Below, one piece after another: positions 10,301-16,362 of a stretch of DNA of 64,000 nt (within the stretch, counting starts at the first letter, position 1; each line of letters starts with the position of its first letter). The position numbers were made by a program, and so were the translations under genes. The notes beneath the pieces are model-generated. The model ran no database searches, was not told where the DNA came from, and saw nothing but the letters and a program-made list of their open reading frames with translations. The DNA is taken from NCBI RefSeq assembly GCF_021440085.1, contig NZ_JAKCPW010000009.1, positions 303,080-367,079 of the forward strand, given 5' to 3'. The stretch comes from Dyadobacter sp. CY261. Lineage in GTDB: Bacteria; Bacteroidota; Bacteroidia; Cytophagales; Spirosomataceae.

Positions 10301-10768
10301 CGACAGTGAGTTCAAAACGTTCTCCTGTGCTACCCGGCTGATGTCCTTTCCGTCCACCTCCGTAATTGCATAACCCAGAGACCGTTTCTCGCGAGAAAGG
10401 CCCAATGCGGTGACCACGGTTTCCTTGAGGGTTTCGGCACCTTCTACCAGCACGACGTCAATCACCGATTCGTTACCTACCGTAACTTCTTGTGTTTCAT
10501 GCCCGATATAGGAAAATACCAGCACCGGTCTGCCCGATTCACTCACATTGATCGAGTAATTACCGGTAGCATCAGACGACGTTCCGACCTGGCTGCCTTT
10601 GACCACAATGCTAACGCCCGGCAATGCGGCTCCGTCGATTTTGGAAGTAATCTTCCCTTTGATTGTCTTGTCGAATTTTTTCTCCGCGAATGCGGGACAG
10701 GCGAAAAAAACAGCCACGAACATGCATAAAAGCAACCTTCGCAGGCTAACAGTAGAGTTTGGATCCAT
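7376..10768 (-). CDS. SusC/RagA family TonB-linked outer-membrane transporter
   Basis: 1130 residues with a signal peptide (hydrophobic stretch ending PAFAEKK). An N-terminal carboxypeptidase-regulatory-like domain follows (about 35-115: GKITSKIDGAALPGVSIVVKG). The plug domain includes VNVLNSLSGRVPG-like and LRGATSL-like motifs characteristic of the family (ENVLNSLSGRVPGV; SMIIRGATSLSND; VDGVPI). The rest is a long beta-barrel ending in an aromatic residue (GFKVGLTF). It imports a bulky ligand using TonB energy together with the SusD partner. A FecR-like stub lies about 300 bases upstream but no sigma factor is in the window. Confidence 0.95.
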   Translation of the reverse strand: MDPNSTVSLRRLLLCMFVAVFFACPAFAEKKFDKTIKGKITSKIDGAALPGVSIVVKGSQVGTSSDATGNYSINVSESGRPVLVFSYIGHETQEVTVGNESVIDVVLVEGAETLKETVVTALGLSREKRSLGYAITEVDGKDISRVAQENVLNSLSGRVPGVTISSTGGTGSSVSMIIRGATSLSNDNQPLFVVDGVPIANTLNNVSQIGSDNRVDYGNAISSINPDDVESVSILKGPNAAALYGSRAGHGVVLITTKSGSKSKKMTVSVNSNTVFDKPYKYLNMHHKFATGILPFTPDNNPYPGGVLMIDESSAGGVGPELDKGYKAIQWNSPKDANGNPIPTELVSHPDNVKNFVRTGITTTNGVSVSNSNDLVTYRLSYSNMTNRGIIPNSDLFRNSFNVSSTVRLSKKLTMSTNIDLSRNNSNNRPATNRGANPLQWAYAVSPHIDIRDLRNYWVPGQEGLQQLSQGPGDYNNPWFLAYEVNNSFVRDRVFGNVKADWQITPHLSLMGRYALDTYREERQTKIGNSYTNDSRGGYGVINLSRFERNADFLLTYKRDISDFSVSFSGGGNTRYQKNTDQNSSTKNGTGLIIPGLYTMSNIAPANLNYTSALYEKAVFSAYGLVNLGFKDMIYLDLTARNDWSSTLPKANRSYFYPSASLSVLLNEMFPMAEQISLFKLRGGWAQVGNDTNPYSLLATLDNSGAWDGITRLSKSGKILLPDLKPEIATSYEYGLDLNLYHNRLRLTATYYQVENRNQIIPTKLPGSSGFTSKNINAGLLVSKGLEFTLGGTPIDKNGWRWDINANWSRNRTTIKSLSDGLDFYTLWTDAKGGAWTYVGEQIGDIYDSEVVTVKDKSSPYYGYPILDENGSWQSIGSTNTRNKIGNFNPDFLLGLQTSLSYKGFTLNMSFDWRQGGDFVSQTYRYGESDLKSQRFLDNLINPNGMTGDQLRNYLVNNDKVAIHGNHFNIVGGPTKEYGGFPFEYGGNTYNYAVFNPGVIAEYNEGGEIVGYTENLGGPGTKYIPYGDNYPWDFTRAATFDASFVKLREISLGYDLPATFVKRLGLQNANVAVYSRNIMLWTKAKIGIDPEQAFQQESNAQAGTQFKQGIERYNVTPWVIPIGFKVGLTF

Positions 10769-11066
10769 AGTTTTCTAAATTAAGGTGATGGGCACTAGTC
10801 ATGATACTGGAAATTGGGCTATGTTAAAAAATGAAAGCACAACGAGGCTTATATAATCCGTGTCTGAGATTATTTATAACATTTAGAGCATGTATCAGGT
10901 GAGTAGCGGATCACCTTCCGGCGTTTATTCCGGAAGGAAAACCTTCTTGAATCCTGATCACAATACTTAGGCTGGTGTCTTTTGGGCTATTCTGCGGTAC
11001 TGACTTTTTAGAGGTTTTTTGATCAAACTTATGATAGAGGAGGGTTGAGTGGTAGTACTTTAAGAG
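10769..11066 (-). promoter_or_regulatory. Gene-free susC upstream region with a leader hairpin
   Basis: About 300 bases without a credible ORF. On the minus strand a TAAGTTTG at 11031-11024 fits the Bacteroidota -7 box (TAnnTTTG), but I see no good -33 TTG at the right spacing. If used, the susC leader would be about 250 bases and would contain the perfect inverted repeat CCTTCCGG (10914-10921) / CCGGAAGG (10930-10937) with an 8-base loop. The hairpin has no T-run, so it is not a simple terminator. Confidence 0.4.
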
Positions 11067-11267
11067 TCAAGAATCCTTTGGTGCCGCCGAGCCGTTAGCC
11101 GAACTGTTTTCATTCAACAGACGGTTAAAATAGATTTCGAGCGCATCGGCATACACTTTCCGCTCTTCTTCATCGGTAATGGCTGTAAGCAATTCCGCCA
11201 GTTCTCCCTCCGATATCTTGTTGCTGATCAACTTATTAATCAATGTTTCCGCCCGGGAGAATGACAT
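11067..11267 (-). CDS. Small FecR N-terminal-like protein
   Basis: 66 residues from the ATG at 11267 (MSFSRAETLINK); an upstream ATG at 11315 would add 16 residues of less typical sequence. The helical, acidic pattern LISNKISEGELAELL resembles the short N-terminal cytoplasmic helix region of FecR-type anti-sigma factors in this phylum. The transmembrane helix and sensory domain of such proteins are absent. It lies on the same strand as susC, where a complete FecR gene is often found. It may be a remnant or a small stand-alone regulator. The assignment is tentative. Confidence 0.5.
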   Translation of the reverse strand: MSFSRAETLINKLISNKISEGELAELLTAITDEEERKVYADALEIYFNRLLNENSSANGSAAPKDS

Positions 11268-11429
11268 GGTGCTAGTTAGTTTTGGTATGTGAACAGGATA
11301 CTGGACATGTTTCATAAAAGACTACTTCTTTTTCCAGGATTTTTCATAACTGTTTGCTCCTTTTTCCCAAAGTCTTCCTGTACCAACACCAAATTACCCC
11401 GCGCCCGCCAAGGCCCGTGGAAACCCAGG

Positions 11430-12584
11430 TCAACGCATTCTATCTTGTTTCAAGCTCAAATTGACGAAATAATGCAGGCTGACGCTCGGCGTAATCATGA
11501 AACTGGATCGCGTGAGGAGGCAATAAAAGTTGGCGAAATGGCCCACTTCAAAACTAATCAGTCGCTTGTAGCTAATCCCGGCATGAAGCCCCAAGAAATC
11601 GGCCCGATACCCCCGGTTCACAAAACTCGCATTTAACCCAAAGTAAGGTCTTATACTTCCCGACCCGATGTGCCGGCCTACCCCGACTTCGATGATCGTC
11701 GCCGTCTCAGTCTCCCAGGAATTCAAAGAAGCGTCTGTCCGGATTCCTGGTGTGAGAAGGATACTGGCCCTGGCATATCGGTTACGAAACCTCCTCGGAA
11801 AGTTCACCCGGCATCCGAATCCATAAGTAGCCTTACTGTTAATCCTGAGACTGCCTTCCTGCCAATTCTCTACACCTGCACTCAATTCGAGATCGAATGT
11901 TGGCCGAGGGCTTTTTGCCTGATACCGGGTGCTATCCTTTGTAAATGAGTCGTTATACACCTCAATATATTGTTTCAGATATTTTTCCTGATAAGGCGGC
12001 ATTGGCTCCTTAAAATCCTTCGAATCTCCGCACAACCGGTCAAGCTGCTTTTTGTATTCGTCATAGACCAGCAGATAGGTCTTTTCACGAACCAACTTAT
12101 AGAACGGGTAGTAAAGCAACTCCTTCAACTGACCATCCTTTTCAATAAAGAAATGCGCATGTTCCGAACGGTCCAGAAGCTCAAATAACGTAGCCCTGCC
12201 TCCGCTCACGAGTTCCTGCAAAAACACCTGCACCGAATCCCTGGCCGCGAATGACGGTGAATATGTATACGTATGAGTCGAACTGATGTCAAGCAACCCG
12301 ATTTTCCTGCTCTTGTAAACTTCCTTCGCCGTAACAAGCCCAAAACCCACAAGATCCTCAGCCGAATACGTCCACACTTCTTCGCCAGCGCTCTTAAATT
12401 CCACCCGCCGCGGACTCGCCGCCCAGTTCCCATCCCGAACAGAACCACGAATGGTATCTCTTTGACTGGTGAGAATGTACCCTTCAACAAATTGGCCCTG
12501 TGCAAAAAGCTTAGTTGGTTTAATTAATAGAATTAAGAATAAACAGATGATTGCATTTATGAAGATATGTGTATAGTTCTTCAT
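11430..12584 (-). CDS. Secreted protein of unknown function, probable outer-membrane beta-barrel C-terminus
   Basis: 384 residues from the ATG at 12584, which gives a normal signal peptide (MKNYTHIF, hydrophobic core, cleavage near LFAQ); an ATG at 12608 would add eight residues. The N-terminal half begins with a short beta-rich motif (GYILTSQRDTIRGSV) seen in many secreted Bacteroidota proteins. The C-terminal 150 residues alternate polar and hydrophobic residues (FDLELSAGVE, RPYFGLNASF, SVSLHYFVNL), as expected of membrane beta-strands. No enzymatic motif is visible. It stands alone, downstream of the RHS/toxin locus on the same strand, with an 80-base AT-rich gap in between. Confidence 0.65.
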   Translation of the reverse strand: MKNYTHIFINAIICLFLILLIKPTKLFAQGQFVEGYILTSQRDTIRGSVRDGNWAASPRRVEFKSAGEEVWTYSAEDLVGFGLVTAKEVYKSRKIGLLDISSTHTYTYSPSFAARDSVQVFLQELVSGGRATLFELLDRSEHAHFFIEKDGQLKELLYYPFYKLVREKTYLLVYDEYKKQLDRLCGDSKDFKEPMPPYQEKYLKQYIEVYNDSFTKDSTRYQAKSPRPTFDLELSAGVENWQEGSLRINSKATYGFGCRVNFPRRFRNRYARASILLTPGIRTDASLNSWETETATIIEVGVGRHIGSGSIRPYFGLNASFVNRGYRADFLGLHAGISYKRLISFEVGHFANFYCLLTRSSFMITPSVSLHYFVNLSLKQDRMR

Positions 12585-12689
12585 AATGTGTGTTGATTGA
12601 GTTTTCATTTTTGGGTGTGTTTTTGTTTAGGTTAAAAAAAATATTGTACATTATAAATACTACTATTTTATCATTTTAACACTTAACTT

Positions 12690-13073
12690 TCAATTAAGAC
12701 TCTTTTCATTTTTTAAATCCTTTATTGAAAAATAAACACTATCGATTGGCATCTCCTTTCCATATCTGATACGTCTTGAATATTTTATTGCCTTTATTGT
12801 GTCACCTAACACTTCACATCTATAAAGCTCCTCCTCATCGCATTGACCTAATAAAATCCTGAAATTTATTGAATCGGTTAGATAATATGATCTAGTATCA
12901 TTCATTAATACTCCTCCACTAAATGGCTTAAACCGCTCTTCATAAATTCCACTACCTATTTCATCGGTATGTAAGTGATTTCTTTTATTATAAAAAAGAC
13001 TATCGGTACATTTCCAGATACCAAAGAATAAAATAATAAAAGTCACTATTTTAATTATTGTTCTTCTTTTCAT
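12690..13073 (-). CDS. Candidate immunity protein for the adjacent RHS toxin
   Basis: 127 residues. The N-terminus is basic then hydrophobic (MKRRTIIKIVTFIILFFGIW), giving one membrane anchor or uncleaved signal. The rest is a soluble domain with Cys, Tyr and charged residues and no recognised family. The start codon overlaps the 3' end of the toxin-bearing RHS gene by 23 bases. This is the usual position and coupling of an immunity gene with a polymorphic toxin. The DNA is much richer in A and T than the surroundings and matches the composition of the toxin-coding end of the neighbour. Function is inferred from position only. Confidence 0.6.
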   Translation of the reverse strand: MKRRTIIKIVTFIILFFGIWKCTDSLFYNKRNHLHTDEIGSGIYEERFKPFSGGVLMNDTRSYYLTDSINFRILLGQCDEEELYRCEVLGDTIKAIKYSRRIRYGKEMPIDSVYFSIKDLKNEKSLN

Positions 13074-16000
13074 TACCTGCCTGTGTCATTCCTGTTGTTA
13101 CCCAAATAAAGTCATCAGCTTCATCTCCAAATGGTGGAAGAGCTATAGGGGCCATTGAGCCAAACTCGGTTAGGGCTTTCCTGATTTCTCCTTGTAGCAA
13201 ATCTTTTCCTGTTTGAAGTATACCAGCAGCCCCCCATAAAGTTATTGGACTGTATCCAACACCGCCAACATTTCTTCCTGTATAGCCGTAATTATAGTTT
13301 CCTACATCCGCACCGCCTTCAACAAAATTTAATTTACCAAAAGTGAATGACGTTTTATCTTTGGTTACGTCCTCATACCTGGCAACAGCTCCAAAAATGT
13401 TTCCTTTTTGAGCATTAGCATCTTTATAATCCCATTTACCACCTGGACGCACAGCGTTAGCAAAGCCTAGTGCTCCCATCATCTTAGCGTCTTTTTTGTT
13501 CTCTCTCATGACATTTGATAATATCCCATTAAGGTTTACGGATTTGCCGAACTCTCCAATTTGGGTCAAATTCCCGTTTTTTTCTTGCTGGTAAATGATA
13601 TTATCTCCGCCGTACTGTCTTTGAACAACACCTTTGTTATTAAGGATTGTGGTGTCTCCTAATGGATCAGGATATCTTATTGGATTGTTACTCATGGCCA
13701 CATATAAACTCATTCTCAGATCAGGCTTAGGATCGATCTGCATCCAGCGGCCGATAGCAGGATCAAGGCCCCTGAAATGAGCCTGATAAATTCCTGTCTC
13801 TAACTGCCGCTCAATGCCATTGAACAAATACCGGTTATAACCATTCCTTACTTTGGCCTGCTGCGTCGGATTATTTCGGTCGATTTCAAGGCCGAAAGGA
13901 TAATAATCCGTCCGTTGCAAAGTCTGGCCTTTATCGTCAAACACGAGCCTTACATTGCCTAAATGATCTTTTAAATAGTATTCGAATTCGATATTATTAT
14001 TCCTGAAAACAGCCTGGCCTTCGGAAAGCGAAACCCGATAGAGATTGTTCACATTGCCAACCTGCCGGTATTGAAAGTGACCGGCGTATTTCATTGTTAA
14101 TGTATCGAAAGCGTACTTGTGTTTGTTTCCGAAAGCGTCATAGTCGTAAGTTGCTGTCTTGGCTCCAAGCGTAACAGTCTTAGGCAGGTTCAAATAGTTG
14201 TAAGCTAGTGTTGCGCCGCGATTGCCGTCCGAAGTCATGTTCCCGTTGCCATCGTAACCATAAGAACTACCTCCGCTTTTGACACCCAAATTGCTGCCAC
14301 TTCCGTCGTTAATCGCCGACAACCTGTTGCCCAGATACGTGTAAGTCAGGTTATCGATTGCCGTGCCCGCGCGTACCAGCGTTTTGAGGTTTCCATTCTT
14401 GTCATAGGTGATGCCCGCTTCGGTATCAGCGTATCCACCCATACCCGTTGAGCCAGTCATCCTGCTTGCTCCATCATATGCGAAATTGAGGCCCTTGGTA
14501 TACGAGACGTCATTTTTATTCAACAATTGCATTTGGCTGATATTACCATTGGTATAACTATTCCCATTGGCATAGCTTAGATTGTAACCAAAGATATTCT
14601 GCTCAGGGCTATTGTCTTGCTGCTTGTATACCGTCCTGCCTTCGGTCTGCCATCCCCGGATATTGTTGGTAAAATTGGTTTTGCGCAGATAATGGATATT
14701 GTCTGTTGAATGAAACCATTGACTTTGCCGCTGCCCTAGCGTATTGTAGCGGCTAGCGGTAGTGAATGCCTCCTTCGTTTTGTTTCCACTCATAATCTTT
14801 TCCTTGATACTCAGCAGCCTGTCGGCATGGTCGTACTGGAAGGTGGCTGTATGGCTGTGAGTTATATTGCCAGGTAAGAATTGTTCCGTCTTCTGTTCGG
14901 CGAGTACCGGGGCCAGGTCATATTTGTATTGGTTCGAAATGCGCTCCGCACTGCTCGCTCCCAAATCATAAAGCTCTCTGCTGATTTGTATCGAACGGTA
15001 TTCCGCATCATAATGGGTCACAGAAGTAAGCCAGCCGCCTGTTGCGCCATTGCCTGGGAGCATTCTTGCACGCGTACCGGTAACTTGTCCTTTTACATTC
15101 GCATTAGCTGAGGGATAGTATACTGCATTGTAAATCATATTGGCGGGCTTTGAAAAAGTGTAGTCATCATAAAACGTAATCGTTAGCAGATTGGCCTCTG
15201 CTGCGTTTTTAGGTGCTGTTTTGTCAAGTGTATATCCTTGAACAGTTCCATTGCTGCGTTCCTCATGATGTTCCGTATTGGCATCTACGATTATGGCCCA
15301 GTTTTGCAGGGTGGCATTCGAGACAATTTCTCCGGTCACGACTGGCCGGTCCAATGCATCATACTTGATAAACCCCCAAACGCCGCGCGCCAGTTGATTG
15401 GCATTACGGGAAACGGCCAACCGGTTGTATTGATCGTACACAAGTTCTGTCACGCCCCCGCCGGGCACTCGCTTGACGGTCATGCGGCCCCGTTCATCGT
15501 AATCATAGGTAAATGCATTGTCTGTCAATGACGGTACATCCTGGTAATTCGGCTGTAAAACGCCCCTAAGCAGCCCGGCATCATCGTAGATGTAATAAGT
15601 GGATAGTAGATTTCCGGCGTCGGCGATTACCTGCCGGCAAATTACCTGCCCAAGCAAGTCGGTAAACTCGTTGGTGACATTGCCCTGTTCATCGGTAATA
15701 TTTTTGTAAGTCAATGTCCCGGGAGCATACATTCCCATCCCGACGATGGTGTTAGTCAATGGGTCGTAATCGTAGCGATTGACCTGATTAAGCGTGTTAA
15801 CCTTTTGTTTGATAACCGACGAACTGCTTTTATTACCGGGAGCACGTTCGCCAGAAACGCGACCAGTAGGGGCCGGCTCATAAAACGTTTCCTGAAATGG
15901 CCTGCCGAGATCCGAAGCTGACAGGCCTGCCGTGTTCGCGTTGTACCAATTCACTGCTTCTGTGGTTCCATTACCGTGAAAAGCCCTGTTTCCGGCCGCT

Positions 16001-16284
16001 GCATAAGGCAGATACTTCTTGATAATCCGCCCAGCTGCATCATATTCCAATGGTTCGACGAAATCCTGCCCGGCTGGACTTTGTGCTACCGTCACCGTTT
16101 GCGCCGGGCGGCCGAGGCCATCGAAATAGTGTACTTGCGTGGTCACCTTACCCACGTCGTCGGCGTTGGCACCTGATTGCTTGTAAGTTCGTTGGAGAAT
16201 GTAGTTACGCGCATTCGTTTGCTGTGCATAGCCGGTGATCTGCGCGAGCATGCAGACCATCAGCCAGGATGATGTGTGTTTCAT
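13051..16284 (-). CDS. DUF6443/RHS-repeat protein with C-terminal Ntox44-like toxin domain
   Basis: 1077 residues. A signal peptide (to about YAQQ, residue 22) precedes a DUF6443-type region (NYILQRTYKQ, YFDGLGRPAQTVTVAQSP), then many YD/RHS repeats (YDYDERGRM, YDGNGNMTSD, YDKNGNL). The RHS-associated core follows (YYLKDHLGNVRLVFDD, YPFGLEIDRN, HFRGLDPAIGRWMQIDP), ending at DPLGD near residue 873. The last 200 residues differ: GGKWDYKD, GNYNYGYTGRN, and GDEADDFIWVTTGM, which resemble the Ntox44 polymorphic toxin family (predicted RNase). The toxin call rests on remembered motif patterns. The adjacent gene at 12690 is the likely immunity partner. Confidence 0.85.
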   Translation of the reverse strand: MKHTSSWLMVCMLAQITGYAQQTNARNYILQRTYKQSGANADDVGKVTTQVHYFDGLGRPAQTVTVAQSPAGQDFVEPLEYDAAGRIIKKYLPYAAAGNRAFHGNGTTEAVNWYNANTAGLSASDLGRPFQETFYEPAPTGRVSGERAPGNKSSSSVIKQKVNTLNQVNRYDYDPLTNTIVGMGMYAPGTLTYKNITDEQGNVTNEFTDLLGQVICRQVIADAGNLLSTYYIYDDAGLLRGVLQPNYQDVPSLTDNAFTYDYDERGRMTVKRVPGGGVTELVYDQYNRLAVSRNANQLARGVWGFIKYDALDRPVVTGEIVSNATLQNWAIIVDANTEHHEERSNGTVQGYTLDKTAPKNAAEANLLTITFYDDYTFSKPANMIYNAVYYPSANANVKGQVTGTRARMLPGNGATGGWLTSVTHYDAEYRSIQISRELYDLGASSAERISNQYKYDLAPVLAEQKTEQFLPGNITHSHTATFQYDHADRLLSIKEKIMSGNKTKEAFTTASRYNTLGQRQSQWFHSTDNIHYLRKTNFTNNIRGWQTEGRTVYKQQDNSPEQNIFGYNLSYANGNSYTNGNISQMQLLNKNDVSYTKGLNFAYDGASRMTGSTGMGGYADTEAGITYDKNGNLKTLVRAGTAIDNLTYTYLGNRLSAINDGSGSNLGVKSGGSSYGYDGNGNMTSDGNRGATLAYNYLNLPKTVTLGAKTATYDYDAFGNKHKYAFDTLTMKYAGHFQYRQVGNVNNLYRVSLSEGQAVFRNNNIEFEYYLKDHLGNVRLVFDDKGQTLQRTDYYPFGLEIDRNNPTQQAKVRNGYNRYLFNGIERQLETGIYQAHFRGLDPAIGRWMQIDPKPDLRMSLYVAMSNNPIRYPDPLGDTTILNNKGVVQRQYGGDNIIYQQEKNGNLTQIGEFGKSVNLNGILSNVMRENKKDAKMMGALGFANAVRPGGKWDYKDANAQKGNIFGAVARYEDVTKDKTSFTFGKLNFVEGGADVGNYNYGYTGRNVGGVGYSPITLWGAAGILQTGKDLLQGEIRKALTEFGSMAPIALPPFGDEADDFIWVTTGMTQAGNEKKNNN

Positions 16285-16321
16285 ACCTGAGTTAGGGTTT
16301 AAATAAATGAATTGAAAAGAT

Positions 16322-16350
16322 GGGCAGCCTCTTTGCTAAAAAGGCTGCCC
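16322..16350 (-). terminator. Rho-independent terminator between the two RHS genes
   Basis: On the minus strand AGGCTGCCC pairs with GGGCAGCCT around an 11-base loop and is followed by TCTTTTC. It lies between the upstream T9SS-tailed RHS gene and the downstream toxin-bearing RHS gene. Confidence 0.75.
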
Positions 16351-16362
16351 GCAATGGAAAGG

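Noticed and set aside
13690..16284. Repeated YD units in the RHS gene as possible DNA repeats or mobile element
   Set aside because: The repetition is at the protein level and is normal for RHS proteins; no transposase or terminal repeats are present.
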